A DNA stretch of 64,000 nucleotides. It comes from Brachypodium distachyon (Eukaryota; Streptophyta; Magnoliopsida; Poales; Poaceae). Positions within the stretch are counted from its first letter, which is position 1. Each line of letters starts with the position of its first letter. The stretch lies in assembly GCF_000005505.3 (NCBI RefSeq), contig NC_016132.3:8122001-8186000 (forward strand), written 5' to 3'. The notes beneath the pieces were generated by a model, which made no database searches, was not told the DNA's origin, and worked only from the letters and a program-made list of their open reading frames with translations. This document shows, piece after piece, positions 1 to 16,041 of the stretch. A program made the translations under genes and the position numbers.

Positions 1-433
1 CAAGCTCCGTTCGGCAGTTGACGAACGCCGCGCCAAGCTCCACACGTCCCTGGGTCAGGTTCACATCGACCTCCCTGGCGCCCCTCCGCAAGGCGGCCGC
101 GATCCAGCCGACGACGTCCCGCTCGAACGCGCCGAAAGGGCACAGGGACACCCGGAGCACGTCGATGGGCGCCCCGCCGCCGCGGACCCTGAGGCAGCGG
201 TTCACCGTGGCCACGATATGCGCTCGCGACTGGGATCGGACGAAGCCGCGGTCAGTGAAGTCGAGGACTCCCGAGGCGGCGAGCGCGTGGAGCCATAGGC
301 GTGGCCACCTCCTGGAGAGGGCGTTGGTGCGGACGGCCTGCTTGAACGGGACGCGGCCGATGATGGAGTGGAGGACGTCGTCGGGGAGCCCGCTCAGCCG
401 GTCCTGCGGATCTTCGGCCGCTCCGGCGGCCAT
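1..433 (-). CDS. F-box protein, N-terminal part (runs off the window)
   Basis: The reading frame opens with ATG at 431-433 and stays open for about 144 codons to the window edge, so the 3' part lies outside. Residues 12-47 form a typical F-box: DRLSGLPDDVLHSIIGRVPF, then the conserved L-SRRW-RLW ending. F-box proteins bind SKP1 and select substrates for SCF ubiquitin ligases. Downstream residues (IDVLRVSLCPF, ARREVD-like spacing) resemble the start of the leucine-rich or FBD part of the grass F-box/LRR class, but too little is visible to assign a subclass. The start is chosen because the F-box begins eleven residues later, as is usual. The region is GC-rich, as in many grass first exons. Longer open frames on the other strand are shadows. 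The family is huge and fast-evolving, so function and expression cannot be judged here. Confidence 0.85.
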   Translation of the reverse strand, partial: MAAGAAEDPQDRLSGLPDDVLHSIIGRVPFKQAVRTNALSRRWPRLWLHALAASGVLDFTDRGFVRSQSRAHIVATVNRCLRVRGGGAPIDVLRVSLCPFGAFERDVVGWIAAALRRGAREVDVNLTQGRVELGAAFVNCRTEL

Positions 434-628
434 GAACTAGTCCACGCTTCGCTTCTCTCTGGGCGTAGACGCTGTGGAATTGTTCAGAGTCTCGACGCTC
501 TAGTGGCGTAGCACGGTAGCAGTAGTGCGAGCTGTGGAATTGTGCGAGCGCTGTCATAGGACGTTTATACTTAACGACTCGTGCGATTACTAGCCAGCTG
601 TGCGCCTGTGCCGCGTGAAAATGCTCGC

Positions 629-917
629 CTTGTCTCCTTCTCTTGCAAGATTGATCTAAAGTTTGACAGGATCAGCCAAAGTGGGACGAGTGTCCAGAGT
701 GAAATATTGCGGTTACTTCCAAGGCAAGGATTCGTGCTATACGTCCAATTTTATTGCAAAGCTTACTAAATACGCACTCACCTTGACTTCTTCTCTTGCA
801 AGATTGGGACTAAGGTGTGACTGAATCACTCAATCAGCCGTAGCCCGTACACCCACAAAGTGGAATGACTCTCGATCGAGAGAGTGACATATATATTGCG
901 GTTACTTCCAAGACAAG
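629..917. repeat. Local imperfect duplication upstream of the F-box gene
   Basis: Two blocks share the strings TTCTCTTGCAAGATTG (near 637 and 791) and TATTGCGGTTACTTCCAAG (near 705 and 895), in the same order, with different filler between. This is a diverged tandem duplication lying in the 5' flank of the minus-strand F-box gene. No coding function is seen. Confidence 0.5.
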
Positions 918-2900
918 ATGCCTCGGATGCAACTTTCTGAAGAAAAAAAAAATAGGGTGTCGCTGTTTCTAGGTCGACTGTTTTTTAAGAAATGAGTTTT
1001 AAATATCAGCCGACGTTTCATAGCCATTTGAATTAAAATCTGAGGGTCGCTCATATTCTTTCATCTTCCACTTGCTATTCGTGGATTAAGATCCGATGGC
1101 TAACATGTCGATTGATCTCTAACTAAAAAACAGGTGACTCATCAATAGCAAAACCGAATTAAATAACGGTTTTGCTATATCTAAGTTGCATGACTTTTAG
1201 TTAAAGATAAGTTGATTCCTCAACCATTTGATATGTTTGTGCTTTAAGATTGAAAACTAACGATGACAGAAAAAAAGTATAATGATGATCCAACGGTTCT
1301 GATACATCAATTGCGATTTAAGCCATTTGCTTAAAAATCAAGCGACCGAGATATAGCTACACTTCATTATAATAAACTTCACACGAAATTATTTCACAGA
1401 TCTAATACTTTCGACTAGCATCTGTCCAAAGAGCGCTATGCTCTCCCTGAGATTCTATGCTCCTGCTAGCATGACCAAGTGAGGCACAGAGGCTGAGGAT
1501 CACATCAACACATGCATGCAATTTACACGACCGGGATCCGTGGCTGCTGGTGTTGTGGCATTCCGGTCGGTCGGTATCTGACTCTGTGGCGTGTGGCAGG
1601 TCGTGTTGGCGCCATGGAGCGGTGGTGGAGGGGGCTCTGGTAAACTGTCCTTTCTTGGGCTCATTGTGTGGCTTCCTTCCGCTCACGATGGGTTATTGGT
1701 GATTGCAGGTGAAAACTCAGCGGTGATTATGCCGGTGCGCCGACGACGTCGTCTACAGACGTCATTTCCCTTCTTGAAGGCGTCGTCATGCATCCCCATT
1801 ACAACCCATCCTTGGCAGTCAAGGTGTCTCCGAGCGAAAGCTCGGATATGGTTTCCTGGACCGGGCAACGACGGCAGCTTCGGAAGCCGTTCTCTCCTTG
1901 GAGGTGTTGTCTTTGGAACCCTTGTTTGCCAGCGGTGGATGTGCTGCGATCTGGCTGGATAAGGCTTGGACAGGGATTGCGGCTTCGAATAGCGCGGGCT
2001 CATGGTGCGCGAGCTGTACCTTTGCTCCGGTTGCCGAAGAAGTCCAATTCTGCCTACTTTCTTCTACTGTTAGGAGTTGCTTCTTGTTTGGTGTTGTTGG
2101 AGCGGACGGCGGTTTGTTTTTGCGTTTGCAAATTGCTTGTCGGCTTTGCTTTGTACTCTCGTAGTCAGGATTTTCGTGCAACTTTTTTTGAATAAGCTGT
2201 GCATTGTATGATTTTATTCGGCTCGTTTGTTTATAATCAGACCCACTCTATTTTCTATTTTTAAATGAATTGCAAGAAGACCATGCTTACACGATCGGGG
2301 AGACCGAGGGACTGAGGCTGTGCTTCACCACTGTAAACATCACATCAACGTCGTGCGACGTTTTGGTAAATGAAATGAAAAGAGTACATGTACTATAGCA
2401 TTGTCCTCTTCATACCTGCTCTGCAAATAACTGAGCATGGACATTTTATCTTTCAGTCTTCCAAAAAGAAGATTCAGAGCCAAGATGAGCCCAGGAAGAC
2501 GGGATCGAGACAAGAATCAACATATACTCAAACCTCGGCATACAACGACAAGAACAGATTGTACACAAGACCAAAAAATAGAAATGCCACGAATGAAAAG
2601 ACAATTTCACCATATGATATACGGATATAGTGTGAAGCAACACATTCCGGTATTCTCTAGCACAGAAGATGGCGACAAGCCCTCCTCCATGTGGTGCTGC
2701 TGCCCGTCCAACGCCAATTAAAATGTGTGGTCCTCATCTCTGTAGCGGCGCACAGGGAGGGGCTCCCTGGTAAGATGGCCTTCCAAGAAAAATGCGCCGT
2801 TGCAGTTTCAAGACGAGGGAGCACGATAATAGGAGGTGACTGCTAGCCTGAAATATAGATATGTTACAGAATTGATCAACAAGCCATGTCCTGTCGCCAG
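918..2900. other. Intergenic stretch, no gene recognised
   Basis: About 2 kb without a supportable gene. From roughly 1575 to 2230 the sequence is richer in GC and has short open frames on both strands. It ends in a T-rich stretch with an AATAAGCTGTGCATTG-like tail that looks like the 3' end of a plant LINE, but I could not find coding motifs, so this is only a suggestion. 918-1400 is AT-rich. 2300-2900 probably includes sequence downstream of the PQ-loop gene's poly(A) site. Confidence 0.3.
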
Positions 2901-3285
2901 TCCATAAGAGAAGAAAAAAACCAATTAAGTTCCTTCATAGTCCAATTCTCAGATTGGCATTTTGAATTCCCGAAACAAGGAACTTGGTTCAAGTTCGCGA
3001 TCCTATTTCTACGTAACCGCAGTACGATTTTTCAAAGACCTGCAAGAATCTATCAATTCAGTGACAGATTTCCTTGTACATCGTAGGAGCATTCTGAGGG
3101 CGAAGAATTACTTTAGAAAGGCAAAACTTGCAGGGTCTCCTTACATTCCAGGTTTTGTTTCATTCATCTTACCACATAAAACAAAGGCAGTGCAACGTGA
3201 TGTACTAATAAACTGAACAGAACAGGGGCAGCAAAACAAACCTTTTTCATCGAAGAAGAAAATAATATTCTCTCTCTGCCATTCA

Positions 3286-6200
3286 TTAAGCTTTATCCAC
3301 ATTGTCAAGTTCAGCAGGCTCGCTTTGCTTCCGATAATGGAAATAAAGGAACTGAAGAATAATCTGTAAAATATGGTTAAGGATCCCCCAGTGCTACAGT
3401 TGATCCAACTCAGTAACTTCAGTGAACATTAATAGTTTGTGATATGGCATTATGGTACTCAAGGGTCTCAGTCATTTTAAATTAAGTAACATATGATCTC
3501 AGGACACATCATCCTAAAGTATCTAAGTTTTTTTTACTCATAAATCATTAACGCTATCTGTGACGGTGGCTAGAAAGGAATCTGAAAATAAAATCAGTCC
3601 AAACATTTTTTTTCCCGACTCCAGGTTAGCACAGAAGACACTATTTTAAGTTGTAGAACAAGAACATGGTGTCATGTGTTTCAAATTGTCATGAATAATG
3701 TAAGACATTAGGCTGTATGCATCCTAGATGCAGAGGCCAGGGGTAATAAAGCTTCCATTTTCTAAAAAATAATTATGAATCAGTAATGCTCAACGTACAA
3801 AATGTTGCAAAGGATACGAAAGAATCGAGCAAAACACATCCTCCAGCATCCACAAGCCACGGGAGATTTGGTCTAAGTCTTGACCAGTCCATACTATTCA
3901 CAAGTATACTGCATTGGAAAAGAAGGTATATATGAGAATGAGAACAGTAAAATACAGACTCTAAAGTTGGGTTTCAAGTTTTAAAAAAACAGTGATGGTG
4001 TCCTTGGTTGTGTGAAATTTCAAAAGGTAGCAAGGAGGAATGCACTTGCTACGGCAAGATTATATTGCAAACTTTTGCTGCCAAACACGTCTACAAGTTT
4101 GTGTGAAATTTTATGCCTTAAAGAAACAAGATAATCATTGTTATACAACCAATGCCTCTAAAATTTACAGAATATTATGAAGCAAATGAAGTTAGGTTCA
4201 TGGTTACCTCCCTACATATGTTGAATTTCCCACTAAAGCAAAGGTAAACATTAGTGGACTGAGCCCCTGAATAAAGTCACAAGTCAGAAAATGTTAGCCA
4301 GAATATGACAATAATTTAAGCGATCAAAGATAACAGTGATCAATGCAGTAAATGCAAATGTGATACAGCAAACGATTAAATACAATTCACATAAATTTAA
4401 CTCATTACATGAATAAAATGCTTTTGTTTAGTGAAAAACTAACATAGTGCGTCCCTCTCTAATCAGAAAATAGGATAGCAGGGTGCCAGGGTTATTGTCT
4501 GTCCAAACACTCCAAACTAGTGGGGCGCAGCAATGCTGTGCCGTGGAATGACCAACTTGATTAAAACTTCAGTTAAGGCATAAATACAAGATACTAACAC
4601 AACCGTCTTATGCAAGAATTAAGTTGGACTCGTCACCTTTTCAATACAACGAGATACAACGAGACGAATGCTATTGCGTTTTCCCGGGAAAAAAAAGTGT
4701 TGCATAATAATCACGAGTTACATACTCCCATATGGCAATCAACAACTAGACCACTGCCAATATTTCTTTTATGTTTTCACTAAGTATATGAACTATTGAA
4801 CTACATTCATGATGTTGGCTTAGTGCTAAATATAATTCAAACCTCACAGAACATTAATTTCAAAATTCATGAAGGCAGGGGCGCGGGTCTCGGGTTGCTG
4901 CTCCCGGAGGTGTTTTGCACTTAGGTATATTGGGGTGTTTCAGTTCTTAGGGCTTGTGCATAACTCTTTCTTCTTTTATCAATGAATTGAGACACAAAAC
5001 GTTTTGTGTTTTCTCGAAGAAAACAAATATCGGTGGTAGCTTTAACAGCTGTATCCATGTAAACTGGATGCAAACTCATGAAATATTAACATGGAAGGTG
5101 TAGTGTCCTCTCAGTGGCAAAATGCCTACTTCTGCATTTTTTTAATAGTGAAAAAATAAATGTAGACAAAAAACGAACTTTCAGAATGAATATGTTAACG
5201 CAGTAAATGAGATAGGAAAATATCTTCGATGATGGAAACGAACTTGCCTCAGCATGGCCTCTTTGCATCTGCATAGTATAGTAGAGAAAGGTTAGATATA
5301 CCATGAACATGACATATTGCACTACTGCTGTCAAGAATTTCTCAAGGTTAACCTCAATATCTATTGTTTCGTAATATTAGGTAACTACGGTACTGATGTT
5401 TCTTCAATGCATTTTACAAAAACCTTTCCTATCTATCACAAGTCAAAACACATCCCACCAAACAATACTATTTGTACCGTTCTAAGCACCGAGTATAAAG
5501 TATCAGACAAGTATCTGGTAACCAAAAGAATGATGAAAACAAATTAATTGTTCGCTGTCTTACATTCAAGAAAATCTGGGGAAGTCGTCCGCCCATATAG
5601 ATTATTGCCATGGCCCAACCAAGAAAGCTCCCAATTTCACTTCCACTGCCATGCCTGAGGGATGAATCTGCATGATCATCCTATAGTGCGACAAGAACTA
5701 ATCAGGTCAGTATGTAACACAAAAAAAAACATAGAAGCAAACTGCCTAGTAAACCAGATGCTCTGCCGAAGGTCTGAAACTTTTAAGCGATTACAGCTTA
5801 CCGCTAAAGCCAAGAGCTTCCTTCCAACAGGTATGATAATTCCATTGGAAACCTCCTTGTGTGCAGTTCCAACCAAAATATGCAAGACACACATACCCAA
5901 GAGAACAGAAATCCATGGTACCTGAATTCAATCAATAAATATGTTTGCAGTTTCAACCTCAGGAAACAAAGTATCAAAGGGATTAATAGTTAACGTACCA
6001 CTGAGAGGGAATTTTTTGTTATAGTAGCTGGTGCAGATTGTGCTGGAGCAAACTCACCCACTAAAGATTCATTTTGGTCATTCGTTTGGGGAGTTTTTGT
6101 TGTCTGTCGATTGTTGCCCAGCCATGCACCTCCAATCGGAACTGGGCTCCTTGATAGAGATCTTGCTGACCTGTAAAATCAACCAAAGATTTAGATTCTC

Positions 6201-7953
6201 CTGAACTTCTATCTGCTTGCTACAGTATTTTGTCAGCAAATAAAAATAAAAGTATAAACTGCATCATTCAGATTCCAGAAGTACATTATTCTCGAAATAT
6301 AAGATAATTGTCTAGGCTGCAGTCCATTGTCCTATCAGTCCATGTGAATAAGTAAACCAATGATATTTATTCAAATAGAAGAGAACAATAAATTTATTGA
6401 ACGAAAATGAAAATTAAGAAGCTCAAAAACATTACACATAGTAGTAGTCTGAGCTGGGGCTGATTGAACCATGACGCTGCCGGAATACCTCTGTGCTCAC
6501 CTGGATTGGTGAGCTTGGAATAGGAATAGTTACACCTGATTGACTGTTGTTTCTGGGTGCCTCATCATCCCTATGTCCCAGAAGCTTGTCACGCAATGAA
6601 GCATCCCTACGTAGATGCTTCTGAGGCTGGAAATGTAAGTGATCATCCGAAAGGAAGTGAGACAAAATAGTCTAGAAAAATGGTAGGAGATAAAGGTGCC
6701 AAACAATTGTAATTGAATCTGCAGCAATTATTTATTTCCTACATATTCAGCACGTGATTCATGCAAACATGATAATAATCTGTCATATTTTTAAGCAATC
6801 ACCTTGCCAGTTGCCCTGGTTTTGGTTGCCTTCACATGGTGGTAGATGTGGCTATAGTATAGTGTCTGTCCAGTGAGAATTACAGTTGTGATGGTATATA
6901 GCTGCATTGCAAAGTCAAGCTTTCAGTTAGAAGAAACCACTGATACATTTGAATAACAAAGAATCCAGGAAATGGTGCTCTTACCAATGCCATGTAGAAC
7001 TGTGTCGGCAGCTGCAATATAAAAAGAACAAAAAATATTAAATGACACATATAAAAGAAAGGTTCGTATGTATTCCCATGAGTAAATTTCTACTGTCACA
7101 GTTGAACATTAAGTTGTATACATAAATGCTAGAGTAATATATTGGCAAGCATAACTCAGACTTATCTACAGCTGATATCAAATCGTTACACAACTTATCT
7201 AAATATATTTGGAACTCTCCCTGAACTACTAAATCTGCAATTCTTGTATGAATGTCCATGTCCAACTATTTTGTGCCAGCAGGTGGTTTGATACATATAA
7301 CATAACATTCTAGCTCTTGCTGCTGGTTCAGGGTATAGTACAGGCTGGCAGAAATGAGTGGGGATGCTTGTTATGGCCACGAATATCACCTCATTAAATT
7401 GTCCAAATAAAGTGTCCGTGAGATAGTTCATTAAATCAGAGAGAAAAGTACTAGTGTCCTAGGATAATGACGTGGCTAACTGTTGCATGTGCCTCGCGAA
7501 AAAATCATGTTGAGAATGATTCGGAAACTATGGAATAAATAAATCTTACAGTAGCAGGTTCGAGGAAGCAGCCAGCAAGGTTAAACAAATCCCTGCATGA
7601 ACAGAAGAATAACATAGAACATCAGACAGAGCATCGCACATGATATTCATTTGCCAGTACAGTCATGATGTGATAGTAATAAAAAAGGAACATGGGAAAT
7701 GCCAAACTTCATACCCAACTATCCAGGTCATTAGGAAGGCAATAGAAAGCCCTTCTGTTGACTTCTGTTTGTAATTTGTTATGATCTGCGGCACCTCGGC
7801 GACACCCCAGCTGATGACACTAGCCAGTCCAAGACCCAAGGCAACACCATCCTTCGTGCTGCACAGACAGTACTTCAGGTAGGTTTGGGCCCATTGTGCG
7901 CAACGTGGAGACGAGGGGCAGCTTGGAGGAGGCGTTCCACTGAAGATACCCAT
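3286..7953 (-). CDS. PQ-loop repeat vacuolar/lysosomal-type transporter, complete, 12 coding exons
   Basis: Coding exons on the minus strand: 7953-7715, 7592-7550, 7011-6985, 6901-6803, 6626-6436, 6170-5999, 5921-5802, 5680-5564, 5268-5248, 4266-4208, 3908-3818 and 3363-3286. They sum to 1257 bp, giving 418 residues, and every junction keeps frame. All introns are GT-AG except the one after the 21-bp exon, whose donor is GC (GAG|GCAAGT). Two PQ-loop motifs are visible: EVPQIITNYKQKSTEGLS near the N-terminus, and GRLPQIFLNMQRGHAEGLSP near the C-terminus. Between them are a hydrophilic Ser/Arg-rich loop and several hydrophobic segments. This is the PQLC2/Ypq1 type, proton-coupled exporters of cationic amino acids at the lysosome or vacuole in animals and yeast. 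Substrate in plants is inferred, not shown. A 5'UTR intron lies between about 7988 and 8968. The ATG at 7953 is chosen because it begins the conserved N-terminal block. Confidence 0.92.
4870..5025 (+). mobile_element. Probable LINE 3'-end fragment inside an intron
   Basis: A short block ending in TTTATCAATGAATTGAGACA, followed by a T-rich tail, resembles the common 3' untranslated end of grass LINEs. It lies in the intron between the 21-bp exon and the exon at 4208-4266 of the PQ-loop gene, antisense to it. No target duplication was identified. Confidence 0.45.
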
Positions 7954-8944
7954 TTGTGTGTGTGTGTGCGCGCTTGAGCCTTCAAGCCTGAGGCACAAAT
8001 TGCAGAAAACATGGGAAGTGTAAACAGACTGTCAGTTTGATCTTCACTTTTGAATAAGAAGAGAATTATTTTGAATAACAACCAGAATTGTAGGGGGTCG
8101 AATTAGCATCTTCTTATTTCCGTTATGAAATATTGCCATACCGGCGTCTGCTAAGAAAAGAATTCCTTTTTTTTTACTTGAAACGCCTACAGGAAAACTG
8201 AACTGGTATCTTGAATTTGACTCAAATAGGGAACAAAAGCAATGCAACTTGATCACCATCCATGTAGAATCAAGAGGAGTAATGAAGAGCTAAAACGAAG
8301 AGAACAGGGGAAGATATAAAAGGGAAAAGTATGGCAGAGAATATTCAAGAGAAAAGGAACAGAGGGTAAGAAAAGATCGAGGAGCAGAGAGAAGATTCGC
8401 TGATCGCATGTTGCAGCTTGCTTTCTGCAAGCATGCAAACAGTACAAACATGAATTGAATTAGTTTTTTTTTTTAGGAAAAGATTTGGCGGAATCTTGAA
8501 ACTCCCTACTGATATTAATGACCTCCTATGTCCACACGAAAGACACACACACCACACAAACAGCTAAACAACGTGAACAAAATCAAACTCCTCCTATCCT
8601 GACTCCACCACAGCTTCGACCACACCAACATGTAGGGATCCAGGGGCACTACGTGAAACTTGAAGAAGATGGGAATTATAACCACGGCGCTTCGCCCCAA
8701 TCGAGGGAGGACGCACCCGAGCCCAATCGAGACAGACACGTACGTCTCACGGCTCGCGTCTCAAACCTGGCAGACTAACCGGCGTCCGTGGCCGCCGAGA
8801 ACAACCAACCTTAGCGGAATCGAACGCCGAGAAGAAACCTTAAACCGAGAGGCTGCTAACCAATCTCGCCAGGCCGGCGCCGGAGAAACCAACGCACGGC
8901 AATGCCGGGAAATTCGTTCGCGATGCGGCGGGGGAGGAGGAGGA

Positions 8945-9070
8945 GGGAGGGAGGGAAACGAGTTCGTACCAGAGTTGTTCTTCCTTCTCTTGGAGTCGGA
9001 GGAGAAGAGACGGGGAGGTGGCGAAGATGGGAATCGAAGCCGCGAGAGAGGGCGCGCTTTTATGGCCCGC
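8945..9070 (-). promoter_or_regulatory. Core promoter and 5'UTR exon of the PQ-loop gene
   Basis: Read on the minus strand, a CATAAAAG TATA-like box lies at about 9058-9065. It is followed by a C/T-rich leader and a splice donor CTG|GTACGA at about 8968. The matching acceptor (CTCAG) lies at 7988-7990, just upstream of the ATG exon. This gives an untranslated first exon of less than 100 bp and a leader intron of about 980 bp, a common arrangement in grass housekeeping genes. The transcription start itself is inferred. Confidence 0.6.
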
Positions 9071-9485
9071 TCTCCTCCGCTCGCACCTGCGCCGCCGCTT
9101 GCTGTGGTGCGGTGCGGTGCGGAGCGGATGGCTTTGGTTCTCGCGAGTGTTTTTTTTTTTAGGGCCCTCGTCGGCCCTGTGGCCTCCTCCACTCGTAAGC
9201 CGTGGCACGGCTTTGCCCGGACAACGTGTACGATCCGGCGCGTGCGGCCTCTGGACTCCTCAACCGTAGCACGTACGTTGGCAGGTGAGTATTTACGAGG
9301 CGCGTCGGGTCAGGATGCGGCAGTGGTCAAGCAGTGGTCAAGACGAGCACGCCGCAGCTATACTGCGTGCAGCCGCCCCAGGTTGAGACCGTTTTCCTTT
9401 TCTCTACGGAAAAGACCACACGCTGCTTTATTGATCACGACAAATCAATACAAAGTGTCTTCCAGTTCCAGATACTACATACTTC

Positions 9486-9551
9486 TTTTGTTCCTAAGTT
9501 TTAATTCAAATTTGTATTAAACCATTGAAAATTTAGGAACAGAAGTAGTAC
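9486..9551. mobile_element. Small Stowaway-like inverted-repeat element
   Basis: ACTTCTTTTGTTCCTAAG at the left and its approximate reverse complement CTTAGGAACAGAAGTAGT-type end at the right enclose an AT-rich centre of about 20 bp. This matches the size and termini of a short Tc1/mariner-derived MITE. Ends are approximate. Confidence 0.45.
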
Positions 9552-9936
9552 TCTGTAGAACAGGACGTAGGTAATAAGGCGAGTGATCGAGTCGTAGTTC
9601 AAACTTTATTGCTACAGGCTACAGCCTCCATGGCTCGCCGGAGTGTGTACGTTGCTGCTGATTGTGAGTGACCCTGTAATAATCTGGAGTGAGTACTACT
9701 GAAGCTCTCCTATTTCCAGCAAGGAAAAAAAGGTAATCTCGGTATATACTCTACGGAGTACGTGACAAGGGCATGTTAGACTTTTCATAGACGTTCATCC
9801 ATGTTAGCACCCATTTCAGATCCACTTCAAAATCAGATTTATTCGAGCGCTCTACCGCATGACAATCGTGTGGCGACTGGCGAAGAATCCCCTCATGTGA
9901 TTCGATATATAGATTATTAAAACTCTTTGTTACCTT

Positions 9937-12058
9937 GTAAATTAAAATCTCCAGCGTGATGTTGACCTAGATTAACTCAGATCCCAGCACCGGTATCTTT
10001 CGAGAGGAGGTAAAGCTCAAAACGGAACCCCCCATGCCTGCCTTCAATTTGGACCGATCAACCTGCCCACAGCCGCATACAGACATCCGGTAGTTTATCG
10101 CCGCGGCGCGCACGCAGCGTCGTGTCGCTGCGTCCCAGCACCGAAAAGGATGGCACAGGCAGGCATGTGAAAGATCGAGCTAGGCTCAAAATCAGATTGT
10201 CAAAACTCTAACACGTGACAAGTGTGGTTATAGTACTATGTGATTTGATAGATGGCCGAAGCTCTTGTAAATCTCCAGCGTGATGATCGCGACCTAGAGT
10301 CCTAGATAACCCAAATATAACACCGCCGATCTCCTTCGAGACAAGGTAAGCTCAAAACGGAACCCCATGCCTACTGATCTCCTGCGCCCACAGCAGCGCA
10401 CAGAGACACCCATTACGTACTTTATCGCCGCGGCGTGTCGCCGAGTCCCAGCACGCACCGGAAGGACTAGTAGTGCCAGCACGCACAGGCAGGCATGACA
10501 AGATTGAGCTAGGCTCACAAAGCACGTAGTGCCGTTCAACGCCGACTCCGTAAGACAGCAGCCTGGGCCGCAGCCAATTTGTCTGCACGCTCGTCTGGAA
10601 GAAGGAACCGTACGTACGAGCTGTTACGTGTCAGCCTTCTGGGCTTTCTCCCGGGCGCCACCGGAAACTCGCGGCCGTCCCGTCCGTCAACTGCAGCTTG
10701 GTCTGAGCTAAGCCTAATTCGTTTTGATCTGCCTCTACGGGGTTCATGCACGTTCGCGTACTTGGTAGCTTCTTCCTCTGGCACACGAGTGTGTCATAAC
10801 CAAGCTGGCTCCACATGACAACGACATATCGCTAGCGAACCCAGAGCTGATTTGGATTAATCAAGTTAGCAAACCAAACAAAAAAAGAGCGTTTATTTCT
10901 AAGTCGTATAGGAAATACCTCTCCTTTGCACTAAAACCACGACAAGTATTTAGAAACGGAGGGAGTAGTTACTAGTATTTCTCAATCGACAATCGTAGTC
11001 ATCCAATGAAAAATTTTTATCCATCGGACCTACATTAATCTAACACAAATCTCAATAATTAAATTAAAAAATTGTTATCATCGATTAAGAAATAGTTATT
11101 TATCAGTCGCTTAAGAAATAGCAAAACGGAAAAAAAACTGTGAAAAAGAGAGAAGAGGGGACATAACGGAATTGACTCTCTCGCCGGCTAAGAGTACGTA
11201 CGTCTTGTAAAGTCAACTTCTAAGTAAACAAAAAACGTGGTAACTGAGCTAATATATTCGTATATAAGGTCACTAACATGGTTAAGTCAACTACGAACGA
11301 AACAAAAAACGTGTGGTTAAGCTAATCTAGCTGGATTGTCAGGTTATTAAAGCTGTACCACGTACGTGACCAAGCGTGGCCAGCCAGCTATCCTCTCTCT
11401 TGTACGATCCGATCGACAGACTATCAAAAATCTTGAACGTGATCGCGACCTAGATTAACTAAAATCCTGCACCGAGATGTTTAGAGACGACGACGTAAGC
11501 TCAAAACACAGCCCCATTTCTTGATTTGGTCTTATCTCCTGCCCACGGCCGCACACGGAAATGTAGAGCTGCAAGTTTGTGACTCTCAATGTACACATTG
11601 ATCCTCTTTAGTTCAGAACGGAAATGTCATCCAACGCAACCCCATGCCCCGGTGCTTTATCGCCGCGGCGCGCACGCAGCGTCGTGTCGCCGCGTCTCCC
11701 AACGGTACTGGAAGGACTAGCAGGCAGGAGAGGCTCAGAAAGAACCGTTCAGCACCGACTAGACTACGTACGTCGGCAGCAAGGCTGGGCCGCCAATTTG
11801 TCTGCACGCTCGGCTGGAAGCCTGGAAGAACCGCACGTACGTGCTGTTACGTGTCAGCCTTCAGGCTTTTCTCCCGGGCGCGCCACCGGAAATTCGCGGC
11901 CCTCCGTCCACTGCAGCGGGCCGGGGTCGAGTCGAGCTAGCCTAATTCGATTTGTTCGTGCACGTTGGCAGCTACCTCTAGCACATGAGAAATGTCCATC
12001 ACCAAGCTGGCTCCACATGACAAGGACAAATCACTAGCGAACACAGACCTGATTTCTC
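9937..12058. repeat. Diverged triplicated segment between the PQ-loop and RPN11 genes
   Basis: A non-coding segment occurs three times in direct orientation: partly at 9937-10188, and more fully at 10266-10852 and 11428-12055. Shared landmarks, in order, are CTCCAGCGTGATG or GTGATCGCGACCTAG, GTAAGCTCAAAAC, TTTATCGCCGCGGCG, CAATTTGTCTGCACGCTCG, GTTACGTGTCAGCCTTC, CCAAGCTGGCTCCACATGAC and a final CTGATTT. The first copy lacks the right half. Copies differ by many substitutions and indels, so the duplication is old. Several ACGTACGT palindromes occur in them. No open frame is shared between copies, so the unit looks non-coding. It may be a promoter-proximal duplication or a repeated non-autonomous element whose ends I could not define. 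Confidence 0.7.
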
Positions 12059-12984
12059 ATGTGCTGCCTACGCCTCCATCCCGGGCCCCATCGATATGGA
12101 TCGGTTGCACCTGCGATTTGGAGAGTTAGCGGAGTAGGCACTGCCTTCGAGTCGAGACAACGATTTGACGGGGACAATGATGGATGAGGACGAAACGGAA
12201 AGGGTGGCAACGGCGCGCCGGAGAGCCCGGAGGGATGAATCACCCAGAGCATATCCGCTCCGGACTACTCGATATATGCTCAGTGATGCCAAGTCCAGTG
12301 TCGCAACGCTAGGCTAAATAAATAAGAAGCTAGTGCTGTTTCCCTGAAAGAAAAGAAAAAAAAAAAGCTAGTGCTGTCCGCTTTCTTTTCGGAGGGGAGA
12401 TAGATCGGATAACATAAAGAAACGCACCTGCTGTGGTGTAAAGGGGGGGAAACAAACATACCCATATGGAATTGGTTGACAATTCGTTTGTTGGGGATTA
12501 ATAACGTGGCCGTCTTGGGCAATAATGCCATGTCGCGTAACCAAAAGCAGCTGTCTCAGGCTATGATCATGGGACTTTGTTGCTTTTTCCTCCCGAAAGT
12601 TGCGTCGACGATTGCACACGTAGATTTTTGGCCTCTTTTTTACATCATGGCTGGCTGCGCTTTGCGAGCATGTTTCGGTCCACTTCACGGTTTCTACAGC
12701 CCATATAACAAACAGGCTGAGTGCAGCCAAGGAGTTGAGATTTTCCAGTTCGGCCCATGCAGATTCACACAGCCGGCCCCGAACGTTTTTCCCCGGGCCT
12801 CTTTGTCCGTGGGCTTTTTGGACCGGCCCGGCCCAGGTGGTATAGGCGTGAGAGCTTCGTGCCCTCGAAGAAAGAAAGAAGCCAGAAGCGAAAGGAACAA
12901 GCCGCAAGCAACACCAGGGCACGCACAGCAGAGAAGAGAAGCCGTCTCCCCCAAAGCTCTTCCCGACCAAATAGAAGAGAGGCC

Positions 12985-16041
<3,057 letters not shown>

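Noticed and set aside
8660..9520. 286-codon plus-strand open frame over the PQ-loop promoter
   Set aside because: It covers the untranslated first exon, the TATA region and a MITE-like element. No recognisable domain; composition is GC-driven.
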